This document shows positions 54,755 through 62,447 of a DNA stretch of 64,000 nt, in pieces. This DNA is from CAZNPH01 sp964574985. Its GTDB lineage: Bacteria; Bacteroidota; Bacteroidia; Bacteroidales; SM23-62. Each line of letters opens with the position of its first letter. Position 1 is the first letter of the stretch. A program made the translations under genes and the position numbers. The notes under the pieces were generated by a model. That model worked only from the letters and a program-made list of their open reading frames with translations. It was not told where the DNA came from and made no database searches. The stretch lies in assembly GCA_964574985.1 (NCBI GenBank), contig CAZNPH010000012.1:49880-113879 (forward strand), read 5' to 3'.

Positions 54755-55264
54755 ATATACAATTTTTTTTCGCAGGATATTTCCATCCTGTACAGCTTGT
54801 CCCATGTTTTGCAGGATCCTTTCCCGTATCTCTGCTGGTGTTGGATTGGGTTCATCGGCTGAAAAGCTGCCATTTCGAATATCGATTCTTTCAGGTTGTT
54901 TTTCCGATCAATTTGAAAACCCCGGATGATATGTGCCAGATAACCGAACAACGCACAGGGCCGGGCTATTTACATAATATCAACGGAGGGCGGATGGTAA
55001 TTCTTTTTCCGGATATCCGGTACACGAAGTATGCGGTTGCAGCAAATCGCCGGTCCATGACGATATGCTTTTTTCAAGCCGGTTTTTCTCTGCCTGGCCC
55101 AGCTGTTTGCGATGGGACTTCAGGTTGTCGACCATATCGTCAATCCTGCGCATGGATTGATAACAGCACAATGCTGCCTGATATCTCTCTTCATCCCACA
55201 GTCTGGCCGATGTGATCCCACCCATCCCGGATCCAACAATGGCAATCTGCCTGGAATTTTTCAT
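54755..55264 (-). pseudogene. Decayed phytoene/squalene synthase relic fused to a flavoprotein start
   Basis: On the minus strand a 94-codon frame (55264-54980) starts like an FAD/NAD-dependent desaturase (QIAIVGSGMGGITSARL). It switches directly to prenyl-synthase text (LCCYQSMRRIDDMVDNLKSH) with the DxxxD aspartate-rich motif. After its stop, the next frame carries FGYLAHIIRGFQIDRKNNL, which resembles the second motif of the same family with RD changed to RG. A third frame ends in PTPAEIRERILQNMGQAV. Deletions, a frameshift and stops separate the pieces, and the whole is about one third to one half of a normal gene. I read this as a deletion that joined the 5' end of a desaturase-type gene to the interior of a synthase gene. 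The identification rests on motif recognition only. Confidence 0.55.
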
Positions 55265-55400
55265 GAAACTGAAAAACCTTTTGTATTTTGTGCCGGTATT
55301 TCAACAATAATAAGAAGAATTTCATTCCAACAGATAAATAAATTCTTTATTGAGAATCCGGCGGAATCACTCAGATACGAATGAGGGTGGATCTGATATC

Positions 55401-56756
55401 ATGAATATTCATTTTATTTCCATAGGAGGTGCGGTGATGCACAATCTTGCCATTGCCCTGAATCGTCAGGGGCATAGGATCACCGGTTCGGATGATGAGA
55501 TATTCGAGCCTTCACGGAGCCGGCTGAAAATACATGGACTGCTGCCCGCCGGTACCGGATGGTTTACAGAGAAGATCACCCGGGAACTGGATGCAGTTAT
55601 CCTCGGCATGCATGCCAGGAAAGACAATCCTGAATTACAGAAGGCCCTCCGGCTGAATCTGAAGGTATATTCTTTTCCTGAATTCCTTTTTGAACAAACC
55701 AAAAACAAAACACGGGTGGTGATCGGGGGCAGCCACGGCAAAACGACCCTGACTGCCATGGTTATGCATGTTCTCAGGGCGAACGGCAGGGATTTCGATT
55801 ATATGGTGGGTTCGCAGGTACAGGGATTCGACACCATGGTCGGACTTGCTGAAAAGAACCGGATCGCGGTTTTCGAGGGGGACGAATACCTTTCATCGGC
55901 CATCAATCCCAGGCCCAAGTTTCATGTATACAAGCCGCACATTGCGTTGTTAACCGGACTTTCCTGGGATCATATCAATGTATTTCCAGAGGTTGAAAAC
56001 TATATGGACCAGTTCAGGATCTTCATCGAAACCATTGAACCCGGAGGAATCCTGTGCTATTTTGAAAATGATCAGCAACTGGCGGAACTGGCAGGCAACA
56101 TGCCGAAGGATATCCGGCCCATTCCATATTCAACTCCCCGGAACGTCATTGATCAGGGGATCACGTACCTGCTTTCCGGGAACCGGAAGATTCCACTGAA
56201 GATTTTCGGCGATCACAATCTGCAGAACCTGGAAGGTGCACGCTGCATTTGCAGCAAACTCGGGATAGAAGGACATTCCTTTGACCATGCGATCAGTAAT
56301 TTTATGGGAGCAGCAGGAAGACTGCAGCGGCTGGCCGGAAATGAAAAATTTGCCGTTTACAAGGATTTCGCACATGCCCCTTCAAAAGTCACTGCAACGG
56401 TTGAAGCCGTGAAAAAACAATTTCCGTTCAGAAAACTGTTTGTTATGTTTGAGCTGCATACCTACAGCAGTCTGAATGCCGGGTTTCTGCACCGTTACAA
56501 AAACAGTCTGGATCCGGCAGATGAAGCAATCGTTTTCACCAATCCGGAAACGTTCAGACACAAAAAGCTTTCCCCTTTGACCGACAGGCAGATCAGGAAA
56601 GCATTTGGCAGGCCGGACCTGAATATTTATCGTGATCCCGGGAAATTGTTGAATATGCTCGGAAAAATTGACTGGATCGGCAGGAATCTGCTGATCATGT
56701 CCTCGGGCAATTTCGGGGGGATTGATTTTCAAGATTTCGCTGATTCCATATTGTAG
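55401..56756 (+). CDS. mpl: UDP-MurNAc:L-Ala-gamma-D-Glu-meso-DAP ligase (Mpl-like Mur ligase)
   Basis: 451 residues from the ATG at 55401 (MNIHFISIGGAVMHNLAIAL). The dinucleotide-binding N-terminus matches the Mpl/MurC type, with GSDDEIFEPS. The ATP loop is IGGSHGKTTLTAMV, followed by GDEYLSSAINPRPKF and LTGLSWDHINVFP. Mpl re-attaches the tripeptide released from old peptidoglycan to UDP-MurNAc, so it serves murein recycling. MurC is the main alternative. The genome context here contains no other mur gene, which supports a recycling enzyme. Confidence 0.88.
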   Translation: MNIHFISIGGAVMHNLAIALNRQGHRITGSDDEIFEPSRSRLKIHGLLPAGTGWFTEKITRELDAVILGMHARKDNPELQKALRLNLKVYSFPEFLFEQTKNKTRVVIGGSHGKTTLTAMVMHVLRANGRDFDYMVGSQVQGFDTMVGLAEKNRIAVFEGDEYLSSAINPRPKFHVYKPHIALLTGLSWDHINVFPEVENYMDQFRIFIETIEPGGILCYFENDQQLAELAGNMPKDIRPIPYSTPRNVIDQGITYLLSGNRKIPLKIFGDHNLQNLEGARCICSKLGIEGHSFDHAISNFMGAAGRLQRLAGNEKFAVYKDFAHAPSKVTATVEAVKKQFPFRKLFVMFELHTYSSLNAGFLHRYKNSLDPADEAIVFTNPETFRHKKLSPLTDRQIRKAFGRPDLNIYRDPGKLLNMLGKIDWIGRNLLIMSSGNFGGIDFQDFADSIL

Positions 56757-56878
56757 AAAAAACGACACACTTTTCTGCAGGTAATCCCCCGGCGGTCACA
56801 TTTTCCCATGGTAATCAATTTGGTAGGATTGTTGTAGCGGAATTAACAGTATTAACAGTATTTAAAAGACCGAGTATT

Positions 56879-57499
56879 ATGGATGCACTTTTATTGATCG
56901 ATGTACAAAAGGATTTTCTGCCCGGAGGATCCCTGGCAGTGCCCGATGGTGACCATATCATACCGGTGTTGAATAAATTGCAGAAACACTTTGATCTGAT
57001 CGTGGCTACAAGGGACTGGCATCCGGATGATCATGGCAGTTTTGCTTCCAATCATGAAGGGAAACAGCCGGGGGACAAAATCGATCTGGACGGGGTGGAA
57101 CAGGTATTATGGCCTGACCATTGCATACAGGAGTCGGAGGGAGCCGAATTTGCCGATGACCTGGATACGGATAGGATCAAAAAAACCATAAAAAAAGGGA
57201 TTGATCCGAAGATCGACAGCTACAGCGGCTTTTATGACAACAAGCACAAACGGGCCACCGGTCTGCACGAATACCTGAAAGAACAAAATGTGGATACCGT
57301 GTATATTACCGGATTGGCGGCGGATGTCTGTGTGCGTTTCACTGCACTGGATGCACTGGAACTGGAATATGAAACCTATCTTGTCAGGGATGCCACAAAA
57401 GCGGTGGAAGGCGAACAGGCTTATGAAAAAACCATCCGGGAGCTGGAAGACAAAGGTGCCCGGATTGTGAATTCGGGGAAGGTTGAAAGTTCACGGTAA
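56879..57499 (+). CDS. pncA: Nicotinamidase
   Basis: 206 residues. The catalytic triad is visible as Asp8 (LLIDVQKDF), Lys106 (KKGIDPKIDSYSGF) and Cys151 (GLAADVCVRFTALDAL). Metal ligands are in DWHPDDHGSFA and WPDHC. It converts nicotinamide to nicotinate for the NAD salvage pathway. A 9-bp tandem repeat (attaacagt twice, 56842-56859) lies 20 bases upstream; its meaning is unknown. It is convergent with the DCC-family gene, 18 bases apart. Confidence 0.95.
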   Translation: MDALLLIDVQKDFLPGGSLAVPDGDHIIPVLNKLQKHFDLIVATRDWHPDDHGSFASNHEGKQPGDKIDLDGVEQVLWPDHCIQESEGAEFADDLDTDRIKKTIKKGIDPKIDSYSGFYDNKHKRATGLHEYLKEQNVDTVYITGLAADVCVRFTALDALELEYETYLVRDATKAVEGEQAYEKTIRELEDKGARIVNSGKVESSR

Positions 57500-57517
57500 A
57501 AAATGACCGGTATCATA

Positions 57518-57880
57518 TCAGCCCTGACCGGATAAGCGGTGCCGGTGCCGGGCCAGCAGGTCATATAAGCTGTCCCTGAATTTGCGTGGCAGAATAAGAA
57601 AAACCTGGAGTAAGCGGAAGGGTAATTTCATATTCCGCGTGACCTTTAAGGCAGCATCGGAACGAGTGTAGGCTTTGTTTTGCCAGAGGTATACCAGGGA
57701 ACGGTCATAATTTTCGGGGAAGTCATATTTTTTCAGATATTTTTTCCCTTCATCCGAATGCAGGGATCTAAACAGGATCTTGCTGTTTCCCTGATGTTTC
57801 CGGATAAATTGCACCGAACGGTTACAGATGGCACAATGACTGTCCACAAGAAGAACGGGTATGTTTTCCTTTGTAACCAT
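57518..57880 (-). CDS. DCC-family thiol-disulfide oxidoreductase (DUF393)
   Basis: 120 residues. The family motif DxxCxxC appears as VDSHCAICNRSVQF near residue 13. YLWQNKAYTRSDAAL and LPRKFRDSLYDLLARHRH follow the usual pattern. These small proteins have a thioredoxin-like fold and are predicted redox enzymes; the partner is unknown. Confidence 0.9.
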   Translation of the reverse strand: MVTKENIPVLLVDSHCAICNRSVQFIRKHQGNSKILFRSLHSDEGKKYLKKYDFPENYDRSLVYLWQNKAYTRSDAALKVTRNMKLPFRLLQVFLILPRKFRDSLYDLLARHRHRLSGQG

Positions 57881-58217
57881 ATCCTATAGTACAACGAAAA
57901 AATATGCCGGTTGTTCAGCGTAAATAAGATCGATAAAGATTAGAGCATCCGATCCGTCTTTTCGTTAAAACAATGGCCATAAACCTACCCTTATGACCGG
58001 ACCGTTCCTTGCAGGATGAGTCGTCGCGGGGCCAATAAAAACAAAAGCCTCCGGATGAACGAGGCTTTTTTCTTAATGGTATTCCAAGCGATGGCAAGCA
58101 GTCCGTATAGGAACATCGATAGATATGTAGATAGTCGATAATCAGATAGTTGAAAGGACTATAATAGGCAGTATGAAACAACGGTGGAACAATTATTGGG
58201 GAATAGAAAAGGGATAC
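57881..58217. other. Intergenic stretch with a short ORF and a stem-loop
   Basis: 337 bases between the DCC gene and the WxxWLG-repeat gene. On the plus strand a 41-codon frame (58016-58141, MSRRGANKNKSLRMNEAFFL then MVFQAMASSPY) contains the stem-loop at 58043-58069. The frame recalls the tails seen on some Bacteroidetes GIY-YIG ORF predictions, but that is from memory only and no GIY-YIG core is present. I do not call it a gene. A minus-strand frame (57915-58181) has no recognisable content. Confidence 0.35.
58043..58069. terminator. Stem-loop with T tract, no obvious gene attached
   Basis: A 9-bp perfect stem (aaaagcctc / gaggctttt) with a 9-base loop. T runs follow on both strands. The nearest gene ending toward it on the plus strand is pncA, more than 500 bases away, so it may end an unannotated transcript or be a relic. 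Confidence 0.6.
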
Positions 58218-59267
58218 TCAGACATAATAATATCCTTTTCCGTCGCACTCAGGGCAATTGATAAGTATGCCTTTACAAATGCATTCCTTTGTTCCCTCCG
58301 GTAATTCTGAAACTGTTGAACCGGATTCCTCCGGGCACTCTGTTCCCAGCCAATCCTCCCAGCCTGACCAGCCCTCATACCTGTATGCTATCTCTGGATA
58401 GGCAAAAATATTTTCAGTCCTTTTAGGCTTGTGAGTCAGGTGGCCATGGATGAAATCATTCCAGTCCTTTTTATTCCTTAACTTCAGAGAACGTATATAA
58501 TTTCTTGTAGACTTGAAATCATGGTATGCTATTTCAGTTCCCAGCCAGTCTTCCCAGCTTTTCCAGCCTGATTGACTATACTCCAGGTGAGGTCTGACAG
58601 GTAATTTCATATGATAATTCCCTGTTAATCCGGATTTTTGTTGCAAAAAATCTCTCCAGGATCCCTTGTCCGGGATCCTGTTGGACCGGACAAAATCACG
58701 TGCCGTGTAAAACTCAGTATATTCGATCCTGTTATCCGGGCTGATTAACCAGTCCTTCCAGCCTTTCCAGCCGACAAAACGGTATACTTGGTCCGGATTT
58801 TCGGGGATGTTGCCCGGCAAAGCTTTCCTGGCTGGAAATTTCCCCTCTGTGAATAATTTCCATTCTTCCTGATATTTGAATCCATATTCCCAGACAATCT
58901 GACGGGCTTCAAAGAAATTCATCCATTTTAATCTTGCATCGGTTGCCCATAAATTGTTCATCAGGTTGTGATCCGAAGACTGATTCCGGGACCGTATGAT
59001 TTCATCCCCGACACCCAACCAGTCATGCCAATCTTTCCAGCCTTGATGTTTATAAACCTGTTCCGGATTTGCTGGTATATTTATACGCTGGAATTCTTTT
59101 TTCTTAATGAATTCCTTCCATTCAGGTTTACCTGTCAGTTTCAGGGAGCGAATATATTCTCTTGCCACCTTGAACTCTTGCCATTGTTGATCATGTTTTT
59201 CATCCCAAAGGTTTAATTGTGATAAACCTGAAGTCGTAACCTTATCAAATTTCTTTTTTCCGGGCAT
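58218..59267 (-). CDS. Four-repeat WxxWLG protein with C-terminal CxC...CxxC cluster
   Basis: 349 residues, no signal peptide, rich in Trp, Lys and Glu. Four repeats end in GWKDWHDWLG (76-85), GWKGWKDWLI (166-175), GWKSWEDWLG (234-243) and GWSGWEDWLG (299-308). Each is preceded by ARxYIRSLKL-like, EWKEFI-like and P-x-x-P-x-x-x-Y text. The C-terminus has Cys329, Cys331, Cys338 and Cys341 (ECICKGILINCPECDGKGYY), like half of a DnaJ-type zinc finger. The tandem repeats resemble repeat proteins sometimes annotated as phage-integrase repeat proteins; this is recall only. A nucleic-acid-binding role is a guess. The region is more A+T rich than the housekeeping part. Confidence 0.7.
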   Translation of the reverse strand: MPGKKKFDKVTTSGLSQLNLWDEKHDQQWQEFKVAREYIRSLKLTGKPEWKEFIKKKEFQRINIPANPEQVYKHQGWKDWHDWLGVGDEIIRSRNQSSDHNLMNNLWATDARLKWMNFFEARQIVWEYGFKYQEEWKLFTEGKFPARKALPGNIPENPDQVYRFVGWKGWKDWLISPDNRIEYTEFYTARDFVRSNRIPDKGSWRDFLQQKSGLTGNYHMKLPVRPHLEYSQSGWKSWEDWLGTEIAYHDFKSTRNYIRSLKLRNKKDWNDFIHGHLTHKPKRTENIFAYPEIAYRYEGWSGWEDWLGTECPEESGSTVSELPEGTKECICKGILINCPECDGKGYYYV

Positions 59268-59391
59268 TAAGATTGAGTTAATTAATCTAAGATATGAAAA
59301 ATCATGTAATATTACGGTTAAATTATTCGATGACTATGATTTAATTAACAGCACGAGTGTTTTTCCCAGCAATGGCAAATTTTTCTATGAT

Positions 59392-59889
59392 TCAGTTCCT
59401 GAATTTCAGGATAACTTTCAATTCCTCATATACATTGAAGACTATCGGACAAACAGCACAATTCTTTATAACACTTAATAATCTGTGGGTAAATTCCTTT
59501 TTATGCAGATGAGGATATGATCTGCAGTCATAAGGACGGTCAGGATATATTGCACATTTTTTCTTTTCCAGAAACCTGCATGGCAGGTCCTTAAGTTCCA
59601 TATCCCCCTCATCGTTAATTTCAATATATTCCTTCGTAAATTCATCTTTTGAAATATTCAGGGATCTGATAATTCTTTTGATATCTTTTTTTGTAATTAA
59701 TTTTTGCAATTCCATACAGCAGTTTGCACAGGTTGTACAATCAATTTTTGAGGAGTATTTCTGATACAGCCTGTGGACGATTTTATCAATCTTTTCAGGA
59801 TACTGCATTTTCAAATAGCTGCGAAATCTGAAGTTTTCATCCTCCTTTAAATCACTAAGTTGTTGTATTTTTTCTAAGTCTGTAATCAT
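59392..59889 (-). CDS. YkgJ-family cysteine-cluster protein
   Basis: 165 residues. The metal-binding pattern has CTTCANCCMEL near residue 51 and a later block PCRFLEKKKCAIYPDRPYDC followed by RSYP. These proteins bind zinc or an Fe-S cluster; the function is unsettled. No close operon partner is present: gaps of more than 100 bases lie on both sides. Codon use is visibly A+T rich. Confidence 0.85.
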   Translation of the reverse strand: MITDLEKIQQLSDLKEDENFRFRSYLKMQYPEKIDKIVHRLYQKYSSKIDCTTCANCCMELQKLITKKDIKRIIRSLNISKDEFTKEYIEINDEGDMELKDLPCRFLEKKKCAIYPDRPYDCRSYPHLHKKEFTHRLLSVIKNCAVCPIVFNVYEELKVILKFRN

Positions 59890-60021
59890 ATATTAAGGGA
59901 TTAATTGTTAGCCCGATAAAATCATGACTCATTTTGATTCCTGTCCATAAAACCTTTATGCAGAATAATCCTTTCTCTTTTAATCACCCGAAAAGGTTCG
60001 GAATTAGCTGACAATGCAAAG

Positions 60022-61089
60022 TTACCTGAATAGCATTAATTCATAATTCCCGAACCCGGCCAACTTCCGATTTGATGTTTCCAGGGCAGCGGTGGCATAG
60101 ATCCCATAATACGCAGGTCTTGCCACAAGATTTTTGACCAGCCGGGCGATTAAGGGATTCGCCCTTCCAAGCAAATCTTTCGATTCAACCAGCTGTTCAC
60201 AGTCAAGTTTTATTTCTAATGGAAAATCTTCATTGTTGGCCCGGACCGTGACCTGCGCAGGATATTTGCTTTTCAGGGATGCATTCTGTGCCTCCTTGTC
60301 AACCGTGATGGTCAGATCTTTATCGGTACCGTACAATATCATATCATGTTCCGCTACCATGATCGACTGTAACCTGTTTCCGCTCATCCATGTATCCATA
60401 AACACTACTGTATAAGGTCCGGCCACACATTTCCCCCAAAGCCACCTGGTGATAACCTCATCGATAAAAAGTCCCCTCCCGGAATTCAGTTGCCAGTAAT
60501 TATGATCATGATAACCAATTGTATCATGCAAAGCATAATGGATATTTTTGTATTCAAAGCTTCCCTCCACAATCGACCTTGGTTGCAGGACATTCCAGAA
60601 AAACTCGCTATGCCGGTTGCCTTTTACAACTTTCATCTTATGTGCCGGAGGCACCCAAACGGGTACAAATTGTTTGAATATCAAGGAAGCACGAAATTCG
60701 GAAATATTTACATTGATGTGATGGTGCCTTGAACCATCACGGTCCGAATAGATATGACAATCCTGTCTTAACCGCACATCGCAATTGTTTTTATCGGCAT
60801 GGAAATCTTTTAAATCATATCTGCGTTCGATTGCCCTGGCAGCTTCAGGAGTTTTTATGGAAAGTGCCAGCGTGGGGAAAAACTTTCTTCGAAGCGGATC
60901 GGTTCCCAGATGGACCACAATCTTTAACATGCAATGGTTTCGGGTATCGATACAATCGAAGTACCACCATTCGAAATTTCCAACACGTTCTGAACTCAAC
61001 AGATAACCATCGTTTGCAAGGGACAAAGAATCTGAAGAACCAGGAGGTCCGGATGGCAAAACTTTTATTTTATTTCTCTTGAACGACAA
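60022..61089 (-). CDS. Lipocalin-like AttH / carotenoid 1,2-hydratase (CrtC) superfamily protein
   Basis: 355 residues without a signal peptide. The family-defining motif EWWYFDCIDTRN lies near residue 40. A second conserved patch is TIGYHDHNYWQLN near residue 192, and the end is GFGNYELMLF. CrtC-type proteins add water to carotenoids or related isoprenoids, while AttH-like members have unknown roles. The decayed phytoene/squalene synthase relic lies 5 kb away. I saw no intact carotenoid genes, so the carotenoid role is unproven. Confidence 0.75.
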   Translation of the reverse strand: MSFKRNKIKVLPSGPPGSSDSLSLANDGYLLSSERVGNFEWWYFDCIDTRNHCMLKIVVHLGTDPLRRKFFPTLALSIKTPEAARAIERRYDLKDFHADKNNCDVRLRQDCHIYSDRDGSRHHHINVNISEFRASLIFKQFVPVWVPPAHKMKVVKGNRHSEFFWNVLQPRSIVEGSFEYKNIHYALHDTIGYHDHNYWQLNSGRGLFIDEVITRWLWGKCVAGPYTVVFMDTWMSGNRLQSIMVAEHDMILYGTDKDLTITVDKEAQNASLKSKYPAQVTVRANNEDFPLEIKLDCEQLVESKDLLGRANPLIARLVKNLVARPAYYGIYATAALETSNRKLAGFGNYELMLFR

Positions 61090-61286
61090 ATCTTAAAATT
61101 CAATAACGGGGCCAATCCATTTAGCTTAAGCAAAATATAAAAATTTTCGGGTTAAAATAAATAAAAATAGCCATGATTTTGTTATCTTAAGCTTCGCATT
61201 TTCAACAAACATAAAATCAATGATTTGCAATCTGACTTTATTTGCTAGATAATTGTTTATCAATATTTTAATGTTTCCGTTTCCAA

Positions 61287-61740
61287 TTAAGCTGCATTTT
61301 TTATTTCCACTTGATTTTGAAGCAAACAGTTGATCGCATCATATGCTTTTTCATCATTAAGTATCTTTTCCAGTATTTCCATCTCATCTATTCCCTCGAA
61401 CAACACATATATTAACCGTAACAGTTCAATGAGCAACTCCCATAATCTTTCATTCAGGCGTTTTGTATTATCCCCTCTCTGATCTGATTGAACAATGCAC
61501 CTTTTATTTCATAGTTTTCAAACCGGTATTTCAAAGTCAGTAACATGTTCTGTATCATGGCGATGGTGGTATCGGCAATCTGAGCATCCAAATCACTGGA
61601 CTGACATTTCCCCAGACCCCGTAACTGTTTGGCTTCTTTAAAAAGACCTCCACGGTCCAGCGGATTTGGTAGGTTTCAATTATTCTGATAAATGTCAGTT
61701 GTTCATAGGTTGTATGGCACCAATATCTTGGCCACATTAC
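61287..61740 (-). pseudogene. 3' remnant of an IS4-like DDE transposase
   Basis: The minus strand encodes transposase C-terminal text in several frames: IRIIETYQIRWTVEVF, then (after one missing T) KEAKQLRGLGKCQSSDLDAQ and IADTTIAMIQNMLLTLKYRF. After another frameshift come LNERLWELLIELLRLIYVLF and CLLQNQVEIKNAA with a stop at 61287. Only about the last 150 residues remain. At least two frameshifts are visible. The 5' boundary is near 61740, where plus-strand coding text of another gene begins. The family call is by resemblance. Confidence 0.65.
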
Positions 61741-61950
61741 GCCATCTACGATAGTTTAGTTGAGAGGGTACTTCTTGCCTACAGAAAAAAGGACAGTTTT
61801 TCAAAATTCAAACAATCAAACCTGCGGGAATCCCCAAAGTTCAAACAGGTTATCTTCGATTTCATAGAATTCTATCATCCGAATGGGCATGATCTTAAAG
61901 AAATTGATAAATTCCTTTGGATGTATGGGAAGCAGATGTTCCCCAAGTAA
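61741..61950 (+). pseudogene. 3' fragment of an unidentified gene cut by the transposase remnant
   Basis: The plus strand reads YDSLVERVLLAYRKKDSFSK, then ESPKFKQVIFDFIEFYHPNG, then LKEIDKFLWMYGKQMFPK and a stop. This looks like the C-terminus of a real helical protein. It starts abruptly at the transposase boundary, and upstream codons are antisense transposase. I do not recognise the family. Confidence 0.5.
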
Positions 61951-62280
61951 TATTATTAGTCATATACATCACAAACTTCACCCACTGCCTCGATGAGGAT
62001 AGTAATATCCCAACATCAATGCCGAAAGAAGCCAGATAATTAGCAAACTTCTTGGCTTTGGTCGTTGATGGCACCACCGACTATGAATCCGAAAATAGCT
62101 TTGAAACGGGCATAAGGTGTTTCAATGAGGGGTGTAATGGGATGATTCAGAGCATACTACTATTTGATGAGTACAATATGATTCACTGTCGATGAATAAG
62201 TGCCATAACAAGGGACTTATCAGTGAATGGGAAGATTCGAAATGGGATAATGGAAGATTTACTTTAAAATCCAAGACAGA
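61951..62280. other. Decayed non-coding stretch between two remnants and the integrase
   Basis: Broken coding text on the minus strand (ETPYARFKAIFGFIVGGAIN, then after a stop and a frame change KKFANYLASFGIDVGILLSS). No intact gene is seen. The text may be from an insertion sequence, but I cannot assign it. It ends at the first GTGTCTAA repeat pair. Confidence 0.4.
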
Positions 62281-62301
62281 GTGTCTAATTCAGGTGTCTA
62301 A
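62281..62301 (+). repeat. Direct-repeat pair GTGTCTAA - 5 bases - GTGTCTAA
   Basis: Two copies of gtgtctaa separated by ttcag (62281-62301). The same architecture, with GTGTGCAA, recurs at 62425-62447, directly before the integrase start. Confidence 0.6.
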
Positions 62302-62307
62302 AAAATA

Positions 62308-62333
62308 AAACCCCCTGAAATTCAGGAGGGTTT
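62308..62333 (-). terminator. Orphan stem-loop terminator facing the minus strand
   Basis: The arms aaaccccctgaa and ttcaggagggttt pair with one bulge. On the minus strand it is followed by TTTTATTTTTT. No minus-strand gene ends into it in this window, so it is probably a relic or ends an unannotated transcript. Confidence 0.55.
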
Positions 62334-62424
62334 AAGTTGCAATGCGCAGTCCGTAGGGGAATTAACCCACCCCTCTGAAACGCCTGTTTATTGGGATTTC
62401 CAGTCATAATGCATACCTTAGCGG

Positions 62425-62447
62425 GTGTGCAATTCAGGTGTGCAATT
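62425..62447 (+). repeat. Direct-repeat pair GTGTGCAATT - cag - GTGTGCAATT abutting the integrase start
   Basis: Two 10-base copies (62425-62434, 62438-62447) with 13-base period end exactly at the ATG of the integrase. Together with the pair at 62281 this suggests a recombinase arm site or autoregulatory operator. No experiment supports either. Confidence 0.55.

Noticed and set aside
54742..54951. 70-codon minus-strand frame as an independent gene
   Set aside because: Its text is part of the decayed synthase relic, with no own start context.
56842..56859. 9-bp tandem repeat upstream of pncA as an NAD-responsive operator
   Set aside because: It has no dyad symmetry and does not resemble the NAD-responsive repressor motifs I know.
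58016..58141. 41-codon plus-strand frame as a gene
   Set aside because: Too short, contains a terminator-like hairpin, and its resemblance to GIY-YIG ORF tails is only from memory.
57915..58181. 88-codon minus-strand frame
   Set aside because: No recognisable domain, overlaps a stem-loop, and is rich in uncommon residue order.
61666..61950. 94-codon plus-strand frame as an intact gene
   Set aside because: The first third is antisense to the transposase remnant; only the later part reads as a protein end.
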